Assembly: GCF_020080835.1 (NCBI RefSeq) | Contig: NC_058164.1 | Coordinates: 2,046,001-2,110,000 of the forward strand | Direction: 5' to 3' | Length of the DNA stretch: 64,000 nucleotides | Source of the DNA: Cotesia glomerata | Taxonomy: Eukaryota > Arthropoda > Insecta > Hymenoptera > Braconidae | Shown here: positions 1 through 10,509 of the stretch, in pieces | Layout: each line of letters starts with the position of its first letter | How positions within the stretch are numbered: the first letter of the stretch is position 1 | The notes under the pieces: model-generated | Databases searched by the model: none | Told to the model about the DNA's origin: nothing | What the model saw: only the letters and a program-made list of their open reading frames with translations | Program-made: the position numbers and the translations under genes

Positions 1-64
1 GCTTGAGGCATTGCACATTTGGATTTTCCAAACTTTTTATTTGAATTTTGTCGTTTATTTTTAG

Positions 65-638
65 CTGCCAATATCACTAACGGCATTATTTTCAAGGCTG
101 CGCAATGGCGGGTCTTGCTGCCCTAATAGTCAGCCTATGGAGACGTTTAACTGCTCGAATATGGCCACCCAAACATCCCCAGCGATTTCACGCAGCTCGA
201 GTTTTACGTGGGTCAGCGATTGTGATTCGCCTCGAGGTATTTTAATTCACGATCCAACGAACAGTGTTGTTGAGCTTGATCACCAACTTCAACACCATCA
301 CGATCACAATCACCATCACCTTCATCATCACTATCACCGAAACAGTAATCACCAGTGCCAGCTTATAGAGTTAATGAAAAAATATGATTTTTCAGCGGAA
401 TCCCACGTTGACGATCATTCTTTGCAAGATGAAAGTGCCCTGGATCTAGCGGCCTCACCTCAAGACACCGTCGACGATGATAACAGGTCATCCTCGTCTT
501 CTCAAGATCTCGTGCAAAGTCTTGATGAAATTTCTTCCGGCAGCACTTCGCCTGATAATACGGATCGCGCTTCGCCACTCGAAAGCGGAATTGGCACTGC
601 CAGCCCTCCAAGGAGTACAGATCGACGTTCAATCAAAC
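65..638 (+). CDS. cv-c: Exon A of the cv-c/DLC-family gene (long N-terminus)
   Basis: Follows a good acceptor (pyrimidine-rich tract ending TTTATTTTTAG at 64); an in-frame TAG at 62-64 fits an intron end. Ends at 638 before a GTAAAT donor, leaving one base of a split codon (phase 1). The 191 complete codons start LPISLTALFSRL; the first ATG is at 137 (METFNCSNMA), so 65-136 is either coding or 5'UTR. The protein is low complexity and predicted disordered: a histidine-rich run near residues 76-95 (HQLQHHHDHNHHHLHHHYHR), then acidic and serine-rich tracts (DDDNRSSSSSQD, SGSTSPDNTDRASP). This resembles the long disordered N-terminus of DLC-family proteins, but I recognise no domain. Intron A-B is only 76 bp. 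Exon status is strong from phase continuity with B-F; gene identity comes from the SAM exons. Confidence 0.82.
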
Positions 639-714
639 GTAAATTTCACAGTCACATTTTGTTTGTTATATTTTATGATTTTATTTGATTAATTGTTAAT
701 TATTTTTTACGCAG

Positions 715-951
715 CGTTGATTAACAACAAATGTTGTCGCAAAGAAACTTGGGAAAGAATACGAAGGCGTCCGTCAAAATTAAATTCACGCTCTGATAAA
801 AATTCTACTGACGTTTGGGTTCGCAGAGAGAGTGTTTACACCCAGACCAGAAATCAAGATAAAGGCTCCCAAGAAGCTGTTGATAGCAGCAGTGGTGTCG
901 ATGATACATTGCCGAGGACCAAACTTTCAAGGCCGAAAGATTTAATCATCG
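715..951 (+). CDS. cv-c: Exon B of the cv-c/DLC-family gene
   Basis: Acceptor TTTTTTACGCAG ends at 714; donor G|GTAATT at 952. The first two bases complete the split codon from exon A (CCG, Pro) and the last base (951) starts a codon completed in exon C. It reads LINNKCCRKETWERIRRRPS, then a Lys/Arg/Ser-rich stretch and an acidic-serine patch (AVDSSSGVDDTLP). The basic block suggests membrane, nuclear or partner contact, but no named motif is visible. The reading frame stays open only in this frame through the exon and closes (TAG) just inside the downstream intron. Introns on both sides are about 80 bp, in contrast to the giant introns later in the gene. Confidence 0.85.
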
Positions 952-1031
952 GTAATTAGATTGTGTTTTATTTTTAATTGATTTTATTTAAGCTATCAAT
1001 CATTGTTAACTCTATTTAATGTCAATTATAG

Positions 1032-1150
1032 ACATCAGTAGTTCATTGAGTTCTGGAGAAATGCTTGAAACATTGGAAATTTCGTCTCCGAATTCGCAAA
1101 TCCAACCCACTGAAGAGCCAGCTGAGAACGCTGATAACCAGGAGACTCAG
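1032..1150 (+). CDS. cv-c: Exon C of the cv-c/DLC-family gene
   Basis: Acceptor TTTAATGTCAATTATAG ends at 1031; donor CAG|GTAATT at 1151. The first two bases complete a GAC codon begun in exon B; the exon ends on a codon boundary (phase 0). It encodes about 40 residues, DISSSLSSGEMLETLEISSP onward, finishing in an acidic/Gln-rich tail (TEEPAENADNQETQ). No domain is seen; the composition matches the disordered linker of exons A-B. The next exon is 3.7 kb downstream and begins in the same phase. Confidence 0.83.
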
Positions 1151-1249
1151 GTAATTTTTATTTATTTTTTAAAGTAAATCTGATCTCAAGTGATCAATTC
1201 TTTTTATAGATTGATATTTGATAAAATTTAATCTACAATTAAATAAAAA

Positions 1250-2066
1250 ATTCGGCAATTGAAATGGAAGTAGATTTCATATGTGAATAGAAAAAAAAAA
1301 TACTAGGATTGTATAAAACAAAAAAAAACAAAAAAAAAAAAAAACAGTGAAACAGCAATTTTCATAATTGACATAGCGGAATAGGACATAATTTTGAGAC
1401 TATACGTATAATGTGGTACTCAAATTGAAGCTTATTTAACCCTAGACTGGTCAACGTATGAGCGTGACGCCGCGTTCAATTATATTTTTTTTATTACATT
1501 TTCAATATTTACTAAAATTATTCAAAAAAATTTGACTTTGTTCCTTGAACATTTTAGAATATATTAATAATTTTTTCAAATATTTTCGAAAACATTAAAC
1601 TGCTGAAAAAAAATTTCTTAAAAAAATTTGTGGCAATTCGCGGGGCTTTCCTCATCGCTTGACCAGAGTCATAAGTAGTTTTTTGTCTGCGGCGTTGCCG
1701 AAAACACCTCTAATCTCTGCTTGTCAAACGTGTATGAACTGGCAACACTGTACGCTCTAAAAGCATTGCGGCAAATCTCTCATGACTTGATCAAAGTCGT
1801 TAGGTCGCGTTTTTTGACCAGTCTAGGGTTAAAAAGCTTTCAGATGCAATTTACAGAGATTCAATAAGTTATCCTATTCAAAAGTTATTCGAGTAAGAAA
1901 GTGAAGAAAAATGAATTTTTAAGATTTTGAAAATTTTAAAATTCTGGCATTTCTAAATTACTTGACCGATTAAGCTCATCTTCGAACTTGACTTCGGTAT
2001 CTATCTGTAGAATAAGTATGCTGAGTTTGGTAAATATCCGTTGTAAATTGGCAACGCTATCGTCGT
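1250..2066. repeat. Dispersed repeat, copy 1 (paralog at 40659-41068)
   Basis: Shares long stretches with 40659-41068 in the same orientation, for example GAAATGGAAGTAGATTTCAT, ACTCAAATTGAAGCTTATTT and AGATGCAATTTACAGAGATT. This copy is interrupted by the TTAA-flanked element at 1440-1828; the other copy is uninterrupted. Both copies lie in introns of the same gene. The family is unknown, with no open frame of note. Confidence 0.7.
1440..1828. mobile_element. piggyBac-like MITE with TTAA target duplication
   Basis: A 389-bp element with inverted ends CCCTAGACTGGTCAA and TTGACCAGTCTAGGG, flanked by TTAA at 1436-1439 and 1829-1832. TTAA duplication with CCCTAG-type ends is diagnostic of the piggyBac superfamily. 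The paralogous repeat at 40659-41068 has a single TTAA (40838-40841) at the matching position, giving an empty site. There is no transposase frame, so it is non-autonomous. Confidence 0.85.
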
Positions 2067-2776
2067 ATAAACTTTTGAACCATATGTATTTTCTGACTCA
2101 GCTCGTCAAGTCGGAATATTTCGTCAAGTCGTCAATTTCTATGAAATCTACCAAAAATCTATTACGTAGCAGAGCGTTTTTTTCAAAATTATTCTTTCTC
2201 TAGGAGAGAAATATAAAGTTGCAATCGTAGGGACCGGCTGTTAAATTTATTAAAACCAGACTCCATGATTAATTTATTCTACAAATCTCGCAGAATTTCA
2301 CGGTCCAAATTTCATGTCAAAACATAAATCATGTTAAATAAAAAAGTACCTATCATTATCCTCCACTAGACACAGATAATTATGCACTATGTAATGTGTA
2401 TAAGTCCATATTATGTATAAATTCTAAAACGTATTTCGAAAGAGTCTGTGTCATAAACAAAACCCGAGATAAACAGAGACACGAAAAAGAACTAAAATAA
2501 AAATGTTAATGTGACATTAAAAATAACAAAAAAGTAACTCTGCGATTAATCAGGGGCTTAGGACCCGCGGTGGCACGCCGGACCGATTAGTCTCCAGGTA
2601 TATTTTATTTATGAATTTATGTTTGTTATTTATTATATATTATGTTATATTAAGCATTAAATATAATATATAATCCAAAGTGCGGCAAAAGACAAGACTT
2701 TCGCCTATGAACAACGAGGAAGAGACAGTAGAGACAGAGTTTGAGACCATTAGTTTTTCCTTGATTCACAAGATCC

Positions 2777-2812
2777 GTCTCTCTTCTCTCTTCTCTCTTC
2801 TCTCTTCTCTCT
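2777..2812 (+). repeat. TCTCTTC pyrimidine microsatellite
   Basis: About five tandem copies of a 7-bp unit (TCTCTTC) within the intron. It explains the Leu/Ser-rich open frame crossing it (2680-3039), which is not a gene. Confidence 0.75.
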
Positions 2813-3890
2813 ATATGTACTTACACGACGGCATTACTCACGGCCCACGCGAGGTGTGTACATGCACTTCAGTTGCCCGTTGCAAATGCGGGTATTTGTA
2901 TTTAACTTGCAAGACACACCGTCTACAATCTTTACTCCATACTTGGTTTACATACACGATCGCTAATTTTCTATCGTACTTATATACTTATACTCTCCTT
3001 GTATTTATTTTATTTTATTTTATCATCGATAAACAGTAAACATGATAGAGATTTAAATCTGGTTTTTATCGTAACTAAACCTCAATGATTTATTTATACA
3101 GAGAGTTTAATATCAACCTTGAATAAATTTCGATCGAAATCCCACACATGTTGCTATCAACAATCTATCCCATGTGTGTGCAAGTTAAGTTTTGTTGGTC
3201 TTTGCCGAGCTGACCACTGAAAGAAAACTAAAATATACAAGGTATCAATCAAGTGCCAACACACTGACCACCCTTTGACGTATGCATGACCGGATGTCCG
3301 GAGAAATACAGATTACGAGGCAACTAGTACAACCTACTACACATATAATAAGTACAAGTATTCTCTTTTCGTGTTGAGTACTCGCCACTAGTAACGTCTA
3401 TTCACGCCTGTGTGTGTGTGTGTGTGTGCTTTAAATTCTCACTTCAGTATATATCACTGGTGGTAGTACTGTGTTATAATAAAGGGATAAACGCTCACAA
3501 ACAGACGTGTAGGTGAGCGATCAAAGCGAATCGATCAGTGAGCTGTGTCGCACATTAATCGGTTGGCATCCCGCGACCCTCCGATAAACCGTTCGTAACA
3601 TTCTATAACCTGAGTTTACTAATCGAGTGTCCATCAAATAAATGGGTTTACATAATAATTAAACTTTCGATCGCATGTTTCTAAAGTTACTTTTTTTTGT
3701 TTATTTGTTTAAATAATATTCTAAATCATTTTGTCGAACAAAACATTCAATTTTCGGTGTTTGTGTTTTTGTTTGCTGAGCTTTGATGAAAAAATAATAT
3801 TTGGTAAATATTTTTAAAGTTTTATCGGATAGTTTTTAGTTTTAAAAGGAAAGAAAAAAATTTATTTTTATTATATATTATTGAATAAAT

Positions 3891-4302
3891 TTTTGATGAA
3901 AAATTTATTAAAGTTTAATTAAAGTTATTAATTTAATTATAAGATTATGACTTTTTTTAATTTCAAGGGAATTTTTAAGATATTAATTTATAAACAGTTT
4001 AAAAAAGTTTTTTAATAATTTTTTTGATAATTAATCAAATTTTTACACTAAATTTTTGGATAAAATTAAATTATTAAAATTTTTTATTATCTAATATTGA
4101 ATAAATTTTTGATGAAAAATTTATTAAAGTTATTAATTTAATTATGTAATTATGATTTTTTTTTTAATTTCAAGTGAATTTTTAAGATATTAATTTATAA
4201 ACAGTTTAAAAAAGTTTTTTAATAATTTTTTTGATAATTAATCAAATTTTTACACTAAATTTTTGAATAAAATTAAATTAAAATTTTTAATTACTACAAA
4301 AA
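3891..4302. repeat. Local tandem duplication, period about 206 bp
   Basis: Two adjacent copies begin TTGAATAAATTTTTGATGAA at 3891 and again at 4097, and share TTTTTAAGATATTAATTTAT and GATAATTAATCAAATTTTTA. Divergence is slight (for example a GTTTAATTAAA segment missing from the second copy). Very AT-rich; no coding. Confidence 0.8.
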
Positions 4303-4837
4303 AATTATCACATGTAAATTGAATACGATTGTAAATTGACGATAATTCGCATTGGATTGACAGTAAGCAGGATTTGAGTCAAAGAAGAACTTTATAAACG
4401 TTTGAGTAATTTAATCTGGTGTGCGATACACGGGTATACAACATTGAAAGTGTAACCTATTTCTGAAGCTATCGATTAACTGGTTATATTTAGGGACACA
4501 CTGTGGCCTTGGTTACTTTTTTTTAATATCTAAATACAAAGGAAAAAATATAAATAAAAATAAATATTAATATAACCATAATAATAGCAACCGGGAGGAA
4601 TGAAAAAAAAAAAAAAAAAGAGAACAATCGGGAAACTGTTGAAGGTCATAATTCAATATCTTCATAGTCTAGAGTAACAGCATTAATATTTTAACTCTGG
4701 GTAAAATCCGCCGCTAAATTTTCACGATAAATATTGTATTACTTTACGTTATTTAAAATGAAGTTACTATTTTTCACGTACTTTTATTCCTAACAGCTTC
4801 AAAGAGATTTATCAGTTTAATTTGCTTTATTTTACAG

Positions 4838-4877
4838 ATTCCGCCGCTTCACTTCCAGCCCGACTACCAGCTATCTG
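4838..4877 (+). CDS. cv-c: Exon D, 40-nt micro-exon of the cv-c/DLC-family gene
   Basis: Strong acceptor (TTTGCTTTATTTTACAG ending 4837) and strong donor (G|GTGAGT at 4878) bound a 40-nt exon reading IPPLHFQPDYQLS plus one base. It starts in phase 0 as left by exon C and ends in phase 1 as required by exon E, where the split codon becomes GAA (Glu) at the start of the SAM domain. Such short exons are easily missed by gene finders. It links the disordered N-terminus to the SAM domain across a 35 kb intron. Confidence 0.82.
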
Positions 4878-6705
4878 GTGAGTAATTTAATTTATTTAAA
4901 ATTACAAGAGTATTATTTATTTTGCGTTCTATAAAAGGAATTAAATATATTTTGTTTATAAAAAAAAAAAAAAAAATGCAATTTCAATTCTACTATACGC
5001 GTTATTTGATTTAATCCATCCTGGATTCTATATTTCGCGTTAGCAATAAAAAAAATGAGTTATATTTTATTTGTTAGTTCATTTTATATTGCATAGACAT
5101 TTCTTTAAAGGTCAAAATGATACCAGTGACGCATAAATTGAGGTAAAAAAAATAAAAACACGGAAATTGAATGTCCAATTTTTAAGTTATAATTGCGAAT
5201 TACTTAACTACGATAAAATAAACATTTTAAAATTAAAAATAGAGGTCTTGTAATATACTTAAAGCTTTAAATATTCACGGACATTGACTTGGCATTATGC
5301 AATATAACTTCCTTGCACGTGGCGAGTAAAAGCTGCTACACAACACAACATTATTACACACATTAGCGTACACAGTAGTGATACAGTTTGATGCGACCCG
5401 ACCACTTGGTTATTCTAACACGATTTTAAATTAGCATATGCCATTATACTTAACATAAATTATTTTCGAGCTATACCGTGTTTAAATTTATCCCTATTCT
5501 ATAAAAATCCGTACGGGGGAAGGCCGAAGAAATGGGAGCAACAATGCATTTCTTTTCACTAGAATATCATGGATCTTTTATTTATTATGTACTTACTTTT
5601 CAAAGCTCAGGAAATAACTATATCTTTTTACAAAAATACTTACGCAAAAGATCGAGCTAGTTTTACAGAAATTTAATCCTCTGGACTTTAATTTCGTCTT
5701 GATATATTAATATTACATATTTTATATCACATAACATCGCTCAGAAAATTATCTCTTACAAACTTAATTACTTTCATGGAATCTAATTAGATTCACCCTT
5801 AGTAATCAAACGTTCTTAGCATTATTACCGAAAGTCAAAACGTATAAATATTGAAGATATAAATATTAATTAAAAGTTAATTTTAGTTATTTTTAAATAA
5901 ATAGTTCATTTCAAGATTTTGATTAACTTTTGAGAATAACAAACTAATTAAAGTTTCGTTTTTAAAGAAACTAAAATTCAATACTTTGGTTAATTATTGC
6001 TATGATATTTTTAATTACATATTTTTTTTTGAAACTGTGCTTTGCAGCATTAAGAAGATTTATATCATCCGCGTACAATTAATTTCACAGACAATTATCC
6101 TTGAGAAAGAAAGAAGTATCGTGACGTTATTATTCAATTGAAAGACTGAGTGACATATTGTCAAAATATTTATTACAACTTAATAAAACGTTATATTGTA
6201 GAAAAAATTTAGTTGATGCTATAAAAAGGCCGTAAAATTTAAGTTGGTACTTACAGCACAGATCTTTATTGGAATCTTTTGATATTGATATAAAGCCTGA
6301 ATCATAAAAGCTAAACATCTTTTAATATATATTAATTCTACTTCTATTATTCCTTTGTCTGGATTTTCGATTCAACCTTTGAAATAAATTTTGGCATTTA
6401 TATCGCTGTCATAAAATTAATTATGAAGAATTTAATTAAAGATGTGACGGTATAAATTCATAGAACTAAGAAACTATTTGAAGCTACTCTAAAAATTTTA
6501 AATCATATATTGATTATCATCCAAAAAAAATGATGCCATGAAAAAACTCAAATTTAAGTTTTGATCTTTCTGGTAGTGCAAAATTTAATTGAAGAAACTC
6601 ATTTACTTATTTTTAATTATATACACTAGCGCTCAAAAGTATTTTGACAAATATATTTAATGCTTTAATTAAAAATAAATATGAAACACAATAATCATTT
6701 ATTTA

Positions 6706-7699
6706 TTTTTAACTTCCCGCTAGGAAAATCGAAGATTTTCAAAAATCGGGAAGTTATTGTTTTCACCCCGTTTTACGAAAATCGAGTTTTCATCGAATCT
6801 CGACGTTTCAAGGTCCTAGAAAGTTTCCCTGACTATTCCCGCGATGGTGTCTGTATGTCTGTACAGTCGACGCTCTCTGTATTGGACCTCTCTGTATTTG
6901 ACCACATTCTTCCTCTGTATTTGACGATTTTACACAGCTCTTATGGACAAGGACGAGTCAAATACAGAGAATGGTCCTGTACGAGCGAGTCAAATACAAA
7001 GAGCGTTGACTGTATGTATGTCTGTGTGTGTTTGTGTGTGTGGATGTATGTAAACCTCTTATAACTTTTGAACGGCTTGACCGATTTGATCGCGGTTGAT
7101 GCCATTCGAAAGGGCTTGACCAAACTTAGATTTTGAATATACTTTGGAATGATTCGAAAAGGTAGATTTTGAGAAATCGCAAAAAAACTACAAAAAAAAA
7201 TTTTTTCAAAAGTGGTTTTTTTGGAATAACTTTTAAACGGCTTTACCGATCAATTCCAAAAACTAATCAGTTCTTAACATCAAAAAACCACGTCGATCAC
7301 CGTCAGTCCAGTTAAAATCGGTTGATTCGTTCGTGAGTTATCGTTGGCGAAAGAAAACCGAAAAAAGTGTTTTTTCGGAATTACTCCGAAATTTTTCGCT
7401 CTATCAATTTAAACTTGAAGATTCTTTATGAAGCTTAAAAAACTGCGCTGAATTTAATTTGAAAATTAAAAAAATAGTGTTTTATCAGACTTCTATCAAA
7501 CTTATGAGCTCGTAGAGCTCAAAAACATACAAAAGCTATTTTTTTGAGCTTGGAGAGCTCAAAATAATACACAAATTGTATTTATGAGCTCGAAGAGCTC
7601 AAAAACGTCATAAGTGCAATTTCAAGCGTTTAGGTATAGAATTGGCGGGAAGTTGCAGGGATGGCCTTCAGGGTCAACCGTTTTCCTAATTTTTTTAAC
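6706..7699. mobile_element. About 1-kb element nested in the 6624 MITE
   Basis: Absent from the paralogous MITE at 57669-58513. TTTTTAAC occurs at both junctions (6706-6713 and 7692-7699), compatible with an 8-bp target duplication, although the T-rich context leaves the ends ambiguous. The inner ends carry complementary AACTTCCCGC and GCGGGAAGTT (7648-7659). Inside are a GT/TATG-rich stretch, AACTTTTGAACGGCTTGACC, and repeated GAGCTC motifs at 7506-7606. No coding frame. Confidence 0.6.
6864..7012. mobile_element. 149-bp TA-flanked MITE, third nesting level
   Basis: Inverted ends CAGTCGACGCTCTCTGTATT and AATACAAAGAGCGTTGACTG, flanked by TA (6862-6863, 7013-7014), interrupt a TGTATG-rich run inside the 6706-7699 element. 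The inside contains further inverted GTATTTGAC / GTCAAATAC motifs. Too short to encode protein. Confidence 0.75.
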
Positions 7700-8220
7700 A
7701 GCTTTTGAATAATCTACAGAATAGTGTCAAAGTGGTCCTTGTTTGTAACAAAAGAAAGTTTAATTTTAAAAATATTAGAAAAATGATTGCTCAAAAGTAT
7801 TTTGACATTGTTGAAAAAAACTAACGCATAATGATGTCAAAATACTTTTGAGCGCTGCTGTAGATTATAATTTGACATTGAATATTTTTTCTAAAAATCT
7901 AAAGCTTACAACCTTGACAATTCATGGTTTTTCCAAGATATTTTGAGTCATGATCTAGAAGATTGAAAAAAACTATATTCTTCTAAACGTCAATGGGGTT
8001 TTCCCCGTTGATCAAACCGAAATAATTTTTTAACTTGTTGAGGACACACGGGATCCAGTGGATCTCACTCACCAAAACAGTTTTAATTCATTTCCTATGT
8101 GATGTATTGATTTATAATTGGCACCAAATTTTAATACAACATTCCCTCTAAATATCTTAATAGTTATTTTTAATTTCTAATAATTTAAAAATACCTAAAA
8201 ATTGTTTAAAAAAAAAAAAC

Positions 8221-8392
8221 ATGAAATTAAATTTTTTTCATAATAAAAGCCGCAGAAATTTTGATTTTTACGATATGGAAAAAAAACCGACGCCATTTAT
8301 TCGGAAAACGATACATTTTAAGGAAAAAAATCAATATTCGATGAAGTTTGATAAAAATATATTTATTCCGAAGTTTGAAGTTACGAATTTCG
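8221..8392 (+). CDS. Candidate alternative first exon or unknown small ORF
   Basis: An ATG-started frame of 81 codons (8221-8466) reads MKLNFFHNKSRRNFDFYDME onward, with mixed third-position use (CCG ACG CCA, CGG AAA ACG) unlike the surrounding A/T runs. At 8393 a GTCAGT donor follows TTCG and leaves phase 1, the phase exon E accepts, and is the same hexamer used after exon E. Spliced there it would give 57 residues joined to the SAM domain. It could equally be a stand-alone small ORF to the TAA at 8464, or chance. No homolog is recognised and no promoter is identifiable. Confidence 0.22.
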
Positions 8393-8748
8393 GTCAGTCG
8401 CTTAAAATAAGAATAAGACATTTAAATATGCAAAATAATAAAGAAAGATTTAGTTTTTTGTCATAAAACTCTTTTATTATAATTATTACAATAAAAAAAT
8501 AAAATTATCTTTAAGAATGTCAATGAAATCAGTCGTAAATGAGACTCATTTATAAATCTCCTTCTAACGGGTTAAAAGTGAAAAAATCTACGCAAAAAAA
8601 ATTATTTTGATTCAAGAGAAAAATTGTTGAACTAAGAAAATTATTTTCAAGCTTTTCAAACAAGAAAATTTCTGAGCAAAAAATTTTTTTTTAAATCAAA
8701 ATAAATTTTATTTTTCAGTTCGATAATAAAAGATTTAATTTATATCTA

Positions 8749-9938
8749 AGGTAAATACCCCAATAGATGGACAGATATTATTTTTAGAAGCAATTACATT
8801 AGTTTTACGAACAAAAATCTTAAATCGTTATATTTTTTTATGTTTACAAGTAGTTCTGAGAGCGAAAAGTAATATTTTTTTAACTTTTTATTTATAATAA
8901 TAGTTCAAAAAAATTATTTAAATTGGACGTCTCGAGGTTTTGCTCCGAGAGCGCCACCACTAGTAAGCGTGTGACAGATAGCTGGTGGACATTATTTGTT
9001 ATTATTATTAAAAATAATAAAAAAAGTAAGATTTGTACATATAATTACGCTTATATTTCACAAACAAAGCTAGAAATATAATATTTTAATGATAAAATCG
9101 AAAAAAAATAATAGAATTTAGTGTCCATCTATTGGTGACACTTTTATAACCTTTATCCAATAGATAGACATTGAGTTTATATGATGAATTTTCTTATTTT
9201 TTTTTTTTTTTTTAATTTTATTGGTGGATCCATGTGAAAATAAGAGTAAATATTATAGCAAACAGATATGTACTGGAAATAAAAGTATTATTATGATTAT
9301 TGAAGAAATTGAAGAGAAAAAAGAAAACGCTGAATAAAAGAGAAAATTGAGAGAAGGAAATTTAAAAGTAAAAGAGAACAGACCTATTAAAAGGAAGAAG
9401 AAGACAACATAACGTTTTTAACGTTGTGTTTTATAAATTTATATTGATAATTTATTAATTATTAGTATTCTTTATATTAATATATTTTGTATGTTACTTT
9501 ACATGAGAAAGCATCAAGTGTTCAAAATTAATAAAATTACTTTATGATGTATTTTGAAAATTACCATCCGATTTATCACCTTTTCTCTTTAATTTTATCA
9601 AGCTTTATTTTTTAGTGGAAAAAATTAGTAAATTAATTATTTCTGATATAAATAATGAATTGAAAATATCGCTTGTAAGTAGTGTCCATCTATTGGTATT
9701 GACTGTCCATCTACTGGAGATTTTGTCCATCTACTGGGGTTTTGGACTTTTTCTTACATTTTTCTTTTTTATTAATTACTACAACGTTTTACGAAGTTTT
9801 ACTTATTTTTTCCTGGTTAATTACATATTTTTACATAAATATAATTTACTTTATCACAACTTATCTGTATATTACTATATTTTTTTTTTAATAGAATACG
9901 AGAGTTTGCTTAACCGTCCATCTACTGGGGTATTTACC
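8749..9938. mobile_element. 1.2-kb TIR element with repeated GTCCATCTAYTGG motifs
   Basis: Ends AGGTAAATACCCCAATAGAT and the inverse of GGGTAAATACCCCAGTAGAT, flanked by TA (8747-8748, 9939-9940). The core GTCCATCTAYTGG or its complement recurs inside near 9123, 9158, 9683, 9704 and 9725, besides both termini. The open frame at 9615-10034 is built from these repeats and runs past the element end, so it is not a transposase. Non-autonomous, DNA-transposon-like; superfamily uncertain. Confidence 0.75.
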
Positions 9939-10290
9939 CTATTTAATGTCGTGATTAAGATGTCAAAAAATAATTTTACAAAAAAAAATATAAATAATAA
10001 ATGGATAAAAATCTCAGAAAGATTTTTCAAATGAAAAAACAACCCTTAAAGTGGAGTTTTAAGTTTCAAGCTGTAGCTTGATTGCGTAAGACGAGGTAAG
10101 ATTTTGAGGGTTGTAATTAATGCTGGTAATTAGAGTGGGTAGCAAAATATTATTTATGTTAAATGAATTAATAAAGATATTAATAAATAATGTAATGTTT
10201 TATAAAAGATATAAGATAAAAGCTAAAATAATAATGAATAATTATTATAGAGTTAATTATAAATATGAAAGTGAATGGTTTAAACTCGGT

Positions 10291-10509
10291 CAATAAAGAC
10301 ATAACCAGTGTGTTGTATCTTTTGACGATGACACCCAGGTGTGTTTAAGACAAAAAGCTATTGAGACGCCTGCGCCTGGATTCTCCATGCGCTTCGGTAT
10401 TCAACGAGGAGGCTTTGAGTTTCCTCCGTACCACCGCTATCACAACCGTCGTCGGATAGTCCCGCAGTTTATACGTAGCATTCACGCGATACGTCCGCTG
10501 ATTTTTAAT
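10291..10509. other. GC-richer island, open in several frames
   Basis: A sharply less AT-rich island rich in CpG (CGTCGTCGGATAGTCCCGC). It is open on the + strand from about 10291 to a TAA near 10517 (about 74 codons without a convincing ATG start) and on the minus strand (10345-10527). Three frames being open is better explained by composition than coding. It may be a conserved regulatory block or promoter upstream of the 13523 first exon. Confidence 0.35.

Larger units (their letters stand above)
1151..4837 (+). other. Intron C-D (3.7 kb), repeat-bearing
   Basis: No supported coding sequence. It contains a dispersed repeat (1250-2066) with a piggyBac-like insertion (1440-1828), a TCTCTTC microsatellite (2777-2812), a GT run near 3409-3428, and a tandem duplication (3891-4302). 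The interval 3100-3600 is less AT-rich and looks unique; it could be regulatory, but no specific site can be named. Confidence 0.7.
6624..7860. mobile_element. TA-flanked TIR element (GCGCTCAAAAGTATTTTGAC family) interrupted by a larger insertion
   Basis: Ends CACTAGCGCTCAAAAG and CTTTTGAGCGCTGCTG are inverted repeats flanked by TA (6622-6623 and 7861-7862), the Tc1/mariner-type target. The TIR extends through TATTTTGACA. A second copy, in opposite orientation, is at 57669-58513. Removing the insertion at about 6714-7691 leaves roughly 250 bp matching that copy, so this is a MITE with a nested element. Confidence 0.8.

Noticed and set aside
1..40. Repeat remnant resembling TTTGGATTTTCCAAACTTTT beside the TGCACGACTCAT elements
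   Set aside because: Too short at the window edge to call; it forms part of the intron before exon A.
2680..3039. 119-codon + strand frame
   Set aside because: Its middle is translated from the TCTCTTC microsatellite and its end from a TTTTA run; no domain and no splice support.
6681..7123. 127-codon + frame and 60-codon minus frame
   Set aside because: Both cross two nested transposon boundaries and GT/CA microsatellite; they cannot be host or transposase genes.
9615..10034. 139-codon + frame
   Set aside because: Starts at a non-ATG codon, lies in the 8749-9938 repeat element, is built from GTCCATCTACTGG repeats and runs out past the element's end.
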